Position numbers and translations under genes: made by a program. Below the pieces are notes generated by a model. It was not told the DNA's origin, made no database searches, and worked only from the letters and a program-made list of their open reading frames with translations. A DNA stretch of 40,602 bases from positions 1 to 40,602 of the forward strand of contig JBGVQN010000027.1 in the NCBI GenBank assembly GCA_045127535.1, in the 5' to 3' direction. The stretch is from UBA2942 sp045127535. Its GTDB lineage: Bacteria > Bacillota > Clostridia > Lachnospirales > Lachnospiraceae. This document shows, one piece after another, positions 8,657 to 16,111 of the stretch (position 1 is its first letter; each line of letters opens with the position of its first letter).

Positions 8657-8874
8657 AGGCATTTGCAAAACGTTGCTACGAACGCTTTGTGAAGTGCCTG
8701 TAAAAAATATTTTCACGCAGGCGCGCTCTCGCTTCGGTAAAAACGCAGCGGTACTAATAAATTTTGTGCCTGCAGCACAAAATTTAAAGTGCCGGCATTT
8801 TTAAGAGCCTGCTAAGAAAATATGTTTTACAGACACTTCACAAAGCTGATACAGCTATGGTGTTGCAATTGTTT
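8657..8874 (-). repeat. large palindromic element, copy A (inverted orientation)
   Basis: About 218 bp. The outer arms 8684-8722 and 8807-8846 pair over roughly 38 nt with few mismatches (GCTTTGTGAAGTG on the left). Read on the minus strand it holds the same core as the copies at 34219 and 36603: AGCAGGCTCTTAAAAATGCC on one side and ACCGAAGCGAGAGCG on the other. The inner stem, 8758-8769 with 8775-8786 (12 bp perfect), has a sequence unrelated to the other copies. The ends (GAGGCATTTGCAAAAC and TGCAATTGTTTA) are degenerate forms of the family end motif. Confidence 0.75.
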
Positions 8875-8903
8875 ATGATAAGATTTGAGTAAAATGTGAT
8901 GAG

Positions 8904-8940
8904 GAACCAGTGCGATGGGAGTTGCACTGGTTCTTTTTTT
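8904..8940 (+). terminator. rho-independent terminator of the transketolase operon
   Basis: GAACCAGTGC (8904-8913) and GCACTGGTTC (8924-8933), a perfect 10-bp stem, followed by seven T. Confidence 0.92.
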
Positions 8941-8958
8941 GAAAGACAGTTTGTATAT

Positions 8959-8999
8959 AAAAGAGACTGCGAACATATTATGGTTTCGCAGTCTCTTTT
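8959..8999 (-). terminator. strong hairpin between convergent genes, terminator for the AlbA_2 gene
   Basis: A perfect 15-bp stem, AAAAGAGACTGCGAA (8959-8973) with TTCGCAGTCTCTTTT (8985-8999), with A-run and T-run on its flanks so it can work in both directions. It lies 28 nt past the stop of the minus-strand gene. Confidence 0.85.
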
Positions 9000-9027
9000 G
9001 AAAATATAAGTGAAATATGTTTGGGGT

Positions 9028-10350
9028 TTATTGGGACAGTCGGTACTTTGTGACCCGTCCCCGTCCCACTTGGGTAATCAGTCCTTTGCTTAACAGGTGT
9101 TTCATCAGCCGTCCGCTGGTAGACTGGCTCAGTCCCAGGATAGAGGCAATACTGCTTCGGGACATAGTGCCATTTTCCTGCAGTAGCTGCAGGACTGCCT
9201 TTTCTTCCGGGTATTGGGTGGTGGAAGCGGAGGCTGCTGAAACGATTGGAGAAACGGCAGTGTCTGTGTTCTGGTTGGGCAGGATGATTTTAAAGGCATT
9301 GCTGGTGGTCTGTATTTCCGGGGTATGTCTGCTTTGCGCATAAGCCTTCATGATTTTCTGCAGGCCGGTTCCATAAGCCTCGATCAATTCCAGACGGTAA
9401 AACAGGTTGGCCAGCCTGGGGTTGCGGCATACAGACAGTCCAAGTGTGACATCCTCCAGAGTGACACCGGCAAGCAGACCGCCAATGGAGATGAATTCAA
9501 TGCGGTCATGGTAGATCCTGATATTGGTGCTGGCGCTGAATGCGTAATCACGATGGATCAGAGCATTTAAAAGGGCTTCCCGGATGGCAACTTCCGGATA
9601 ATCTCTGGTATCAATGCGATACAGCCCTTCAAAGGTTGCCTGGGTCTGGTTGCGAAAATCGATGTATTCATAGGCTTCATTCAGCTGCTGCAAAAGTGAG
9701 CCTGTAAATTCACGGCGGTCTTTGAATACATTGGAGTCAGTGCCTTCAAAAACTGCTATTTTGATGGTATGGGTGCATTGTTCAGATAAAAGCAGCGCTA
9801 AATTGGTATAGATCCCATCGGAATTGATCAGACCCAAAGTCTTTTTCTGTAATTCAGCAAAAGCAATGCCTCGTTTTGCGAATTCATTGTCTGTTGCCTG
9901 AAAAGTAAGTGTCTGGTTGAGGGAACGGAGCGCTTCAAAACTGTCACCGTCTGTTTCTTTGATCATATGGCGGATGGCAGTATCTGTGGAAGGCACAGCA
10001 GAGGTACCCTGTCGGACATAGACACCCTCGGGGCGTAATCCCTTTTTGGAAAGATAGTAAGGACGATTGCTGCCGCGCTGGATATGGATCGCAATTACCT
10101 GCTTTCCATCTGCTTCTATAACATCATAGTGCAGGAACATGGTGATGTCTGGTTTGATGTTGTCCCGTACCATGTTGGTAATCTGCAGCATGGTGTGGTC
10201 TGGATCGCTGATGCCTGTGACTGTGCCCTGATCGTTTACACCAATGTATAGAGTGCCTCCTTCGCAGTTGGCAAAGGCAATGATTTCTTTTTTGATGTCC
10301 TCTGTGACTTGTTCTTTTAATTCAACGGTTTCACTTTCTGTAAATTGCAA
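9028..10350 (-). CDS. AlbA_2/Schlafen-type ATP-binding domain protein with C-terminal winged helix
   Basis: About 440 aa. The N-terminal AlbA_2 (Schlafen-like) domain has ESETVELKEQ and IIAFANCEGGTLYIGVNDQG. A central HATPase_c_4-type segment has REALLNALIHRDYAFSASTNIRIYHDRIEFISIGGL and EAYGTGLQKIMKAY. The C-terminal winged helix is at about 380-440 (NGTMSRSSIASILGLSQSTSGRLMKHLLSKGLI). The family is usually called a putative transcriptional regulator; its substrate is not established. TTG 10350 is preferred as start because GGAGG lies 8 nt upstream, while the longer frame would start on a GTG overlapping the GGAGG itself. An iterated palindrome covers its promoter, so autoregulation is likely. 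Confidence 0.88.
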   Translation of the reverse strand: MQFTESETVELKEQVTEDIKKEIIAFANCEGGTLYIGVNDQGTVTGISDPDHTMLQITNMVRDNIKPDITMFLHYDVIEADGKQVIAIHIQRGSNRPYYLSKKGLRPEGVYVRQGTSAVPSTDTAIRHMIKETDGDSFEALRSLNQTLTFQATDNEFAKRGIAFAELQKKTLGLINSDGIYTNLALLLSEQCTHTIKIAVFEGTDSNVFKDRREFTGSLLQQLNEAYEYIDFRNQTQATFEGLYRIDTRDYPEVAIREALLNALIHRDYAFSASTNIRIYHDRIEFISIGGLLAGVTLEDVTLGLSVCRNPRLANLFYRLELIEAYGTGLQKIMKAYAQSRHTPEIQTTSNAFKIILPNQNTDTAVSPIVSAASASTTQYPEEKAVLQLLQENGTMSRSSIASILGLSQSTSGRLMKHLLSKGLITQVGRGRVTKYRLSQ

Positions 10351-10393
10351 ATGAATCACCTCCAGAGAGATTGTTGCTTGTCATTCTATTATT

Positions 10394-10422
10394 ATTCTAC
10401 TCATTCTGTTCATTCTTGTCAA
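10394..10422 (-). promoter_or_regulatory. promoter of the AlbA_2 gene
   Basis: On the minus strand: -35 TTGACA (10417-10422), 17-bp spacer, -10 TAGAAT (10394-10399). The spacer is almost entirely one arm of the operator palindrome. Confidence 0.75.
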
Positions 10423-10478
10423 TTAATTTTGAACAGAATGAACAGAATGAGTAGAAAAATGAACAGAATGAAAAGAAT
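10395..10478. promoter_or_regulatory. operator: 22-bp inverted repeat plus 9-bp iterons
   Basis: A perfect 22-bp inverted repeat (10395-10416 and 10435-10456) with an 18-bp centre. The right half is built of 9-bp units: GAACAGAAT at 10431, GAACAGAAT at 10440, GAGTAGAAA at 10449, GAACAGAAT at 10461, GAAAAGAAT at 10470. The left arm lies between the -35 and -10 of the divergent regulator promoter. This layout fits cooperative binding of several winged-helix subunits. Confidence 0.8.
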
Positions 10479-10510
10479 TGTGTATATGGGACGATGCTTT
10501 GAATCAAAAC

Positions 10511-10557
10511 AGGAGTTCTGTTCTGTGACCAGAAACTGGTGATAGAACAGAACTCCT
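10511..10557 (-). terminator. strong hairpin downstream of the XRE remnant
   Basis: AGGAGTTCTGTTCT (10511-10524) pairs perfectly with AGAACAGAACTCCT (10544-10557); inside, ACCAG and CTGGT form a second helix over an AAA loop. On the minus strand it is followed by GTTTTGATT, so it probably terminated the now-broken minus-strand genes. Confidence 0.65.
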
Positions 10558-10612
10558 TATTGATAGCGATGAGATGTTTGCAAAGTGTGATTGTGGTTGT
10601 TCATGGTAAAAA

Positions 10613-10831
10613 TCAGAGTTTTTGCAGGAAATCTACCAAAGCAGTATACTGTGCAACATCCAGCTTTGCGGCGGAATTGAGTAATAAAAGCTGCTTTTCG
10701 TCCAGCTGCACCATGTTACTGTTATCTTCCAAAAAGAATTGGGAGATGGTAATACCAAATGCATCACATAGCTTGGTGAGCGAAGGGATAGTAGGGAGCA
10801 TATTTTTACGGTACCAGGAAGAAATGGTAGA
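10613..10831 (-). pseudogene. 3' remnant of an XRE-family HTH regulator
   Basis: Read on the minus strand, the last part of an XRE protein is recognisable: STISSWYRKNMLPTIPSLTK, then LCDAFGITISQFFLED and a hydrophilic tail to the stop at 10613. The first helices are missing. Family similarity stops abruptly at an A8 run (10831-10838), upstream of which the frame runs into the AraC remnant sequence. No proper start or RBS. Presumed non-functional. Confidence 0.7.
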
Positions 10832-10868
10832 AAAAAAAGAGATTGTGGAGGAATCCGTGCTTGGATTG

Positions 10869-11387
10869 CTAGAATGTTTTACTAAAAAGAAAACAGAATT
10901 GACTTTCAGGAGTTTGACATTTTACTTCACCTTTGTAATCAATGGGGAGGCGTACACCATAGCATTCCGCAAGGGGAATTCCCCAGCTGCAAATTCTGCC
11001 GGTGGGCTCGTTCATAAATGCCATAATCTGACCGTTGCCGCTGTTTGCCTCAGTTCCACCTACATCGTCTAATTTTCCCTGGATACTGTCCAGCAGGCCA
11101 CAAATGGTTTCACAATCCTGTCCCGAAATTAGACTCTGTTTTTGCCAGAAATCCCAATACCTAATGCTCTCATAATTCTTGATGTGTAAAAACTTATGTG
11201 CAGGGATTGTAACAAAATAAGTCTTTACATCCTGTGTTGATGCTGTCATATTAGCTCCTTCCGTTTCTAAAAGATAACAGTCCAAGGGTTTGATGATGGT
11301 ACGAAGTATCACGGGTTTGGGATGTTGGCGATATTCCCTGGGGGTCATACCGTAGGCTTCCTTGAATGCACGTGTAAATGAATCCGT
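10869..11387 (-). pseudogene. 3' remnant of an AraC-family regulator with GyrI-like effector domain
   Basis: The minus-strand frame opens with the end of an AraC HTH (TDSFTRAFKEAYGMTPREYR, up to 11387) and continues into a linker and a GyrI-like binding domain (KTYFVTIPAHKFLHIKNYES, then GRICSWGIPLAECYGVRLPI). The N-terminal ~90 residues with the first HTH are absent, and the C-terminus after GEVKC seems replaced by non-homologous residues before the stop at 10869. The 5' break coincides with the start of the plus-strand phosphotransferase remnant, pointing to a deletion/recombination joint. Confidence 0.7.
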
Positions 11388-11710
11388 TTTTGGAAATGTT
11401 TCAGCTGGCTCTTAGCTGGTCGGGAGGCGTTATGTGCAGCATGGATTATGAGCGTCTGGATGCATTTTTGACGGCCTATAGAAATGCGTATGGAGCAGTG
11501 TCTGTGGATTGGACGAAGCTGTATGGAATTGGCTTTAGCTGGCTGGATTGGCTGGAATACAATGTGAAAAGAGCTTTGGACATAGAATGCAGGGATGAGG
11601 AGGAGCGGCAGCTTGGATTGAGGCAGGTGCATGAGACTGTGGAGCGGATCGTGTATTATGAGTCGGTCAGAGATGAGCTGTTAAGGCATTTACCGGTTAT
11701 GGGTAAATAA
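11378..11710 (+). pseudogene. 3' remnant of an APH-family phosphotransferase
   Basis: 110 codons resembling the C-terminal end of an aminoglycoside/choline-kinase-like phosphotransferase: MNPFLEMFQLALSWSGGVMC, then MDYERLDAFLTAY and a helical end. The catalytic loop and ATP-binding lobe are missing, an in-frame TAA sits directly before the ATG at 11378, and there is no RBS. It overlaps the AraC remnant by about 10 bp, which marks the recombination joint. The family call is from recall of similar C-termini and is moderate. Confidence 0.5.
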
Positions 11711-11819
11711 AATTGATGTTGTTAACACATGCATGTTGCTGGTATTCGGATAGGAGACTGACGGTTGTGCGATACTAAGGGCATCTTTTGATGAAGGCTA
11801 TTTTTTTACTTAACAAGTA

Positions 11820-11854
11820 TTTACTTTTGTGCTAATTCTGTATATGATATTAGC
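11820..11854 (+). promoter_or_regulatory. promoter and inverted-repeat operator of the AbiE pair
   Basis: -35 TTTACT (11820-11825), 17-bp spacer, -10 TATGAT (11843-11848). A perfect GCTAAT / ATTAGC inverted repeat (11831-11836 and 11849-11854) brackets the -10. AbiEi antitoxins are known to repress their own promoters by binding inverted repeats, so this is a good operator candidate. Confidence 0.6.
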
Positions 11855-11871
11855 ATGAAAGGAATGATTCT

Positions 11872-12465
11872 ATGAACCAATTTGAAAAGCTGGATCAATT
11901 GATTTATGATCGCGGAGGTACCGTACAGACATTTGAGGTGGTAGAAGCCGGGATTAGTAAACCTGCTTTTTATGCTTATGTGAAAGAAAAGGGCTTAGAA
12001 CAGGTGTCTCACGGTATTTATGTATCTCCAGATGCCTGGACAGATGATATGCACTTACTGCATCTTCGGTGCAGACAGGCAGTATATTCTCATGAAACAG
12101 CATTGTTTTTTCATGACTTGACTGACAGGGAGCCGCTGCATTTTACAATTACTGTTAAAACCGGATATAATCCGTCCAAATTACAGAGGGATAGAATTCA
12201 GGTTTATACTGTAAAAAAAGAACTGCATGAAGTAGGATTGACGGCTGCAAAAACATCTTTTGGCAATGAGGTGCCGGTGTATGATATGGAACGGACGATT
12301 TGTGATTTGATCCGCAGTCGGAGCCGTATTGAAATCCAGACGCTTCAGAATGCTTTGAAGCAATATGTGCAACGGAAAGATAAAAATTTGCGTGTGTTGA
12401 TGGAATACGCAGCTCTGTTTCATGTGGAAAAAATCCTAAGGGGATATTTGGAGGTGCTTCTCTAA
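11872..12465 (+). CDS. type IV toxin-antitoxin system AbiEi family antitoxin
   Basis: 197 aa. The N-terminal winged-helix region (FEKLDQLIYDRGGTVQTFEV, then EAGISKPAFYAYVKEKGLEQVSHGIYVSPD) is typical of AbiEi antitoxins, followed by the AbiEi C-terminal domain (HETALFFHDLTDREPLHFTITVK, VYDMERTICDLIR). Known AbiEi proteins repress the operon and counteract the nucleotidyltransferase toxin without a stable complex; AbiE systems act in abortive phage infection. RBS GAAAGGA, ATG 11872. The stop overlaps the toxin start by 1 nt. Confidence 0.9.
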   Translation: MNQFEKLDQLIYDRGGTVQTFEVVEAGISKPAFYAYVKEKGLEQVSHGIYVSPDAWTDDMHLLHLRCRQAVYSHETALFFHDLTDREPLHFTITVKTGYNPSKLQRDRIQVYTVKKELHEVGLTAAKTSFGNEVPVYDMERTICDLIRSRSRIEIQTLQNALKQYVQRKDKNLRVLMEYAALFHVEKILRGYLEVLL

Positions 12466-13295
12466 TGATAAAAACATCAAAGCAGTTGAAGGATCTGATT
12501 CGAAATCTGTCCAGGAAAAAATCTGCGGATGCTCAAATATTGATGCGAAATTATATGATGGAACGTTTCCTGGAACGTATTTCTCTTTCTGAATACAGGG
12601 ACAAATTTATTTTAAAAGGTGGAATGCTGGTAGCTGCTATGGTGGGGATTGATGCTCGTGCTACAATGGATTTAGATGCTACTATCAAAGGAATGAATGT
12701 AAGTTTGGCAGATGTGGAAGCTATGATAACAGACATCATATTAGTTCCTCTGGAAGATGGTGTTGTGTTTCGGGTGAAAAGAATTTCGGAAATTATGGAA
12801 GAAGCTGAATATCCAGGGGTACGAGCCAGTATGGAATCTTTGTTTGACGGAGTGATTACACCGTTGAAAATAGATATTTCTACTGGAGATGTTATTACAC
12901 CAAGAGAGGTTCGATATAGCTTTAAACTGATGCTGGAGGAACGTTCTATAGAAATGTGGGCATATAATCTGGAGACAGTGCTGGCAGAAAAATTGGAAAC
13001 GATTATTAGTCGGAATGTACTCAATACACGTATGAGAAATTTTTATGATATTTATATTTTGCAGCAAATTTATAAAGAATCTTTGTCTGCGGTGGTTTTG
13101 CATGATGCGCTTGTTGCAACTTCCTGCAAGCGTGGGACATGGGAGAGTTTCGAGAATATGGGAGGGGTATTTGATGTCCGCTTTTTGCGTGAAACTATCA
13201 AGATTTCTGTCCATATGAATAAATGCTTAGAATCAATAATGTCCCATCTCTTTGGTTGCTTTCAAACAATCAAAGAGATGGGACATTATTATTAA
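12465..13295 (+). CDS. AbiEii/AbiGii-type nucleotidyltransferase toxin, C-terminus possibly altered
   Basis: 276 aa DUF1814-family nucleotidyltransferase toxin. Active-site motifs are intact: KGG at 51-53 and the RATMDLDATIKG strand with paired acidic residues D69 and D71, then PLKIDISTGDVITP and the AYNLETVLAEKLETIISR segment. The last ~50 residues do not resemble the conserved aromatic-rich tail I would expect, and the final ~20 codons run across a perfect 20-bp palindrome (13235-13290). The end may therefore be truncated or replaced; activity is uncertain. Translationally coupled to the antitoxin. Confidence 0.87.
   Translation: MIKTSKQLKDLIRNLSRKKSADAQILMRNYMMERFLERISLSEYRDKFILKGGMLVAAMVGIDARATMDLDATIKGMNVSLADVEAMITDIILVPLEDGVVFRVKRISEIMEEAEYPGVRASMESLFDGVITPLKIDISTGDVITPREVRYSFKLMLEERSIEMWAYNLETVLAEKLETIISRNVLNTRMRNFYDIYILQQIYKESLSAVVLHDALVATSCKRGTWESFENMGGVFDVRFLRETIKISVHMNKCLESIMSHLFGCFQTIKEMGHYY
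13235..13290. terminator. 20-bp perfect palindrome at the AbiE toxin end, likely bidirectional terminator
   Basis: The arms 13235-13254 and 13271-13290 are perfectly complementary over 20 bp (AATAATGTCCC... and ...GGGACATTATT) with a 16-nt loop. It lies between convergent abiE and galE and overlaps the 3' end of the toxin frame. U-tracts are weak, so it may also be a decayed mobile element end. Confidence 0.55.
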
Positions 13296-13337
13296 GTCAA
13301 TATTGTTTCAGTCTGCGTCAATCTAACGATTCACTTC

Positions 13338-14354
13338 TTAGGCATTATACCCATCCGGATTCTTCTTCTGCCAGTTCCAGGAATCTGCACACATTTCTTC
13401 GATATCATACTGTGCTGTCCAGCCAAGCTCTGCTGCAGCCTTGTCGCACTTAGAGTAGCAGGTGGCAATATCACCTGGACGGCGTGCTTTGATCTCATAT
13501 GGCAGCTCTCTGCCGCAGGCCTTTTCGAAAGCATGAAGTACATCCATAACGCTGTAACCCTTGCCGGTACCCAGGTTATAAATGCTTACACCCTCTTTAT
13601 CAGCCAGCTTGCGGATCGCCTTTACGTGGCCCTTTGCCAGGTCTACTACATGGATGTAGTCACGTACACCGGTTCCGTCTGGTGTGTCGTAATCGTTACC
13701 AAAAACACCTAAGCAGGCACGCTTGCCGATGGCAACCTGTGCTATGTAAGGAAGCAGGTTGTTTGGGATGCCCTTAGGATCTTCCCCGATCAGACCGCTT
13801 TTATGTGCGCCGATTGGATTAAAGTAACGCAGGAGAATAACGTTCCATTCCGGATCAGAAGTGTGAATGTCGGTGAGTACCTGCTCTAACATAGACTTGG
13901 TCCATCCATAAGGATTGGTAGGAGAACCCTTTGGGCAGTCCTCTGTAATCGGGATCTGTGCAGGGTCGCCGTAAACAGTAGCAGAGGAACTGAAAATAAT
14001 GTTCTTGACACCATGATTTCTCATTTCGTCGCAGAGGATCAGAGTACCGGTGATATTGTTATAGTAATACGCAATTGGTTTTGCAACAGATTCACCTACT
14101 GCTTTTAAGCCTGCAAAGTGAATGACAGCATCAATCTGCTCTTTATCAAAAATTTCTTTTACACCAGCACGGTCTAACATGTCGGTCTGGTAAAAGGTTA
14201 CCTTTTTGCCGGTGATTTCCTCCACTCGGTCTAAGGCCTTTGCACTGGAGTTGTAAAGGTTGTCCATTACCACTACCTCGTAGCCTTCATTTAATAATTC
14301 CACACATGTGTGGCTGCCGATATATCCGGCGCCACCGGTTACAAGAATTTTCAT
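13338..14354 (-). CDS. galE: UDP-glucose 4-epimerase
   Basis: 338 aa short-chain dehydrogenase-fold enzyme that interconverts UDP-glucose and UDP-galactose for the Leloir pathway and glycan precursors. N-terminal NAD-binding MKILVTGGAGYIGSHT, catalytic Ser in SSSATVYGD, and the YxxxK pair in NPYGWTKSMLEQ; FNPIGAHKSGLIGEDP and RDYIHVVDLA are family hallmarks. The open frame extends upstream to 14483, but GGAGG sits just before ATG 14354 and the Rossmann motif begins there. It follows the methyltransferase on the same strand (132-nt gap with a GC-rich hairpin). Confidence 0.96.
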   Translation of the reverse strand: MKILVTGGAGYIGSHTCVELLNEGYEVVVMDNLYNSSAKALDRVEEITGKKVTFYQTDMLDRAGVKEIFDKEQIDAVIHFAGLKAVGESVAKPIAYYYNNITGTLILCDEMRNHGVKNIIFSSSATVYGDPAQIPITEDCPKGSPTNPYGWTKSMLEQVLTDIHTSDPEWNVILLRYFNPIGAHKSGLIGEDPKGIPNNLLPYIAQVAIGKRACLGVFGNDYDTPDGTGVRDYIHVVDLAKGHVKAIRKLADKEGVSIYNLGTGKGYSVMDVLHAFEKACGRELPYEIKARRPGDIATCYSKCDKAAAELGWTAQYDIEEMCADSWNWQKKNPDGYNA

Positions 14355-14415
14355 AAAAACCTCCATTCTGACGTATCCGGGAAATAAGGTTCCTGGGATA
14401 CAGTATGTAGAGTCT

Positions 14416-14431
14416 GCCGGGCAAGCCCGGC
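14416..14431. other. GC-rich hairpin between methyltransferase and galE
   Basis: GCCGGG (14416-14421) and CCCGGC (14426-14431) around a CAAG loop, with no U-tract on either side. It may be a processing or pausing site in the methyltransferase-galE transcript. Confidence 0.4.
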
Positions 14432-14486
14432 GGGTGATACAATCTTTTGAAAGGGAGAATGTAAAAGAACCCAGAGAAAGCAATGA

Positions 14487-15353
14487 TTAATTCTGCCACC
14501 GTCCGGAAGAGCCACAGGGCAGTGCCAGTCTGTTGGAGGATACCGGCAGTCCCAGCTCGTCTGCGGAAACAGTACCTCCAAAGCGTGTCACCATCTCTGT
14601 ACCTAATAAATAGGAAAGGACAGATGGTGCAAATCCTGTGGTATAGGAATTGATCAGGAAAAACAGAGGCTTGTCTGACATAATCTGCATACAAAGCTGT
14701 ACCAGCGGATGAAGGGCATCTTCCACCTTCCAGATCTCTCCTTTTGGTCCCCTGCCGTAAGATGGTGGGTCCATAATGATGGCATCATACGTTTTTCCAC
14801 GACGGATCTCCCGCTCTACAAACTTCTGGCAGTCATCTACGATCCAGCGGATCGGTGCATCTTCCAGACCGGAAGCTTTGGCATTTTCCTTGGCCCAGCC
14901 TACCATACCCTTGGAAGCATCTACGTGGGTAACGGAAGCGCCTGCTCTGGCTGCGGCCAGGGTAGCCCCTCCTGTATATGCAAACAGGTTCAGTACTCGG
15001 ATGGGTCTGTCAGCCTCTCTGATCAGCCTGGAAAACCAGTCCCAATTAGCTGCCTGCTCCGGGAACAGGCCGGTATGCTTGAAATTAAAAGGCTTTAAAC
15101 GGAACGTCAGTTCCAGAGGCTCGTAAGAAATTTCCCACTGCTCCGGTAAATCAAAAAACTCCCATTCGCCGCCGCCTTTGCTGCTGCGGTGATAGTGTCC
15201 GTTGCACTTTTTCCAGCCTTTATGCTGCTTTTTTGTATTCCAGATCACCTGAGGGTCTGGACGAATGAGCAGGTAGTCGCCCCACCGCTCTAGCTTTTCT
15301 CCCCCTGAGGTATCTATTACTTCATAATCACGCCATTGATCTGCCTGCCACAT
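14487..15353 (-). CDS. class I SAM-dependent methyltransferase (RlmI/RlmK-like)
   Basis: 288 aa methyltransferase of the Methyltrans_SAM group that includes 23S rRNA methyltransferases RlmI/RlmK-like. Motif I is VLNLFAYTGGATLAAARAGA; motif IV is IIMDPPSYGRGP. Upstream, FKHTGLFPEQAANWDW is the substrate-side signature seen in this group. No N-terminal PUA domain is present, so the substrate (rRNA or another RNA) is uncertain. RBS GGAGGATTGCT before ATG 15353; promoter at 15454-15482. First gene of a two-gene minus-strand unit with galE. Confidence 0.88.
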   Translation of the reverse strand: MWQADQWRDYEVIDTSGGEKLERWGDYLLIRPDPQVIWNTKKQHKGWKKCNGHYHRSSKGGGEWEFFDLPEQWEISYEPLELTFRLKPFNFKHTGLFPEQAANWDWFSRLIREADRPIRVLNLFAYTGGATLAAARAGASVTHVDASKGMVGWAKENAKASGLEDAPIRWIVDDCQKFVEREIRRGKTYDAIIMDPPSYGRGPKGEIWKVEDALHPLVQLCMQIMSDKPLFFLINSYTTGFAPSVLSYLLGTEMVTRFGGTVSADELGLPVSSNRLALPCGSSGRWQN

Positions 15354-15453
15354 AGCAATCCTCCGTTTCCAAGCGCCACGCGAATCTTCTATTTTGTATC
15401 ATACCTATCTGCCGGACTATCTTTGCAGATGTTTATTAACAGATGGTGACTAT

Positions 15454-15482
15454 ATTATATCTATTTTTGTGTATTCTTGCAA
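15454..15482 (-). promoter_or_regulatory. promoter for the methyltransferase-galE unit
   Basis: On the minus strand: -35 TTGCAA (15477-15482), 17-bp spacer, -10 TATAAT (15454-15459), about 100 nt before the methyltransferase start. Confidence 0.75.
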
Positions 15483-15647
15483 CAGAAGAATGGATAGAAG
15501 TGAGATAAAGCAGAGGAAGAACAACCAGGCTTGTACCAATACACAGTAATTGGCAGCTGTTGATTACATAATAGGAAGAATCACAGCTGCGGCATGTGTA
15601 CGGCACTCATGAATATGTGTACCCTATTTAAATAGGAAGAAATACAG

Positions 15648-15740
15648 CTAGTTATCATAAGGGTTATCCTCAGCAGTGAGATAGGCATAAGCAAAGTTCC
15701 CCAGACAGAGGAATGCACCGGCCAATAAGATATACACCAT
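15648..15740 (-). CDS. 30-residue single-pass membrane mini-protein
   Basis: Not recognised. The minus strand encodes 30 residues starting MVYILLAGAFLCLGNFAYAY and ending LTAEDNPYDN. Residues 3-20 are a hydrophobic helix and the tail is acidic, suggesting a single membrane span. A strong GGGAGG (15749-15754 on the plus strand as CCTCCC) sits 8 nt before the ATG. A longer open frame overlaps it in another register but has no RBS. A TATAAT-like box occurs on the minus strand at 15839-15844 without a clear -35. Confidence 0.6.
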   Translation of the reverse strand: MVYILLAGAFLCLGNFAYAYLTAEDNPYDN

Positions 15741-16015
15741 GGAAAGTTCCTCCCTTCCGAAATATAAATGAGACAATTGAAAAACAGATACCTGGATACA
15801 TTTTGGAACATCTGTAGGTGAAATATTTTTCTGTCTATATTATAATATGGTCCGGCTGCGATGCTGTCATACATGGAAAATATCATTTCAGTCAGATACA
15901 TCCTTGTATTGCAGGAATTTTCATAAAAAGAAAAATAACTAGGTGTAAAATTGGAAAAAATAAATGAATTTTTTTGTAGGGCTGGGCTGCGAAAGGAAAA
16001 GCAGAAAGTCTTGAA

Positions 16016-16072
16016 TTTCTTGAAAAAAATTGAAAATAAGGGGTTGCATTCCCTAAAAATATATGCTATGAT
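16016..16072 (+). promoter_or_regulatory. S10 operon promoter with AT-rich upstream element
   Basis: -35 TTGCAT (16044-16049), 17-bp spacer, -10 TATGAT (16067-16072). A-tracts just upstream (16016-16040) resemble an UP element, as expected for strong ribosomal promoters. From 15741 back to here no other gene is seen apart from the mini-protein's upstream region. Confidence 0.85.
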
Positions 16073-16111
16073 GTAGAGGCTGTGGCATGATAGCGGTGAA
16101 GCGTGAGGTTG

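Noticed and set aside
10539..11072. 177-codon plus-strand frame
   Set aside because: It is the antisense of the XRE and AraC remnants, whose minus-strand frames show clear family motifs.
15581..15901. 106-codon minus-strand frame in the methyltransferase-S10 gap
   Set aside because: No RBS and no recognisable motifs; it overlaps, in another register, the 30-residue frame that has a strong RBS.
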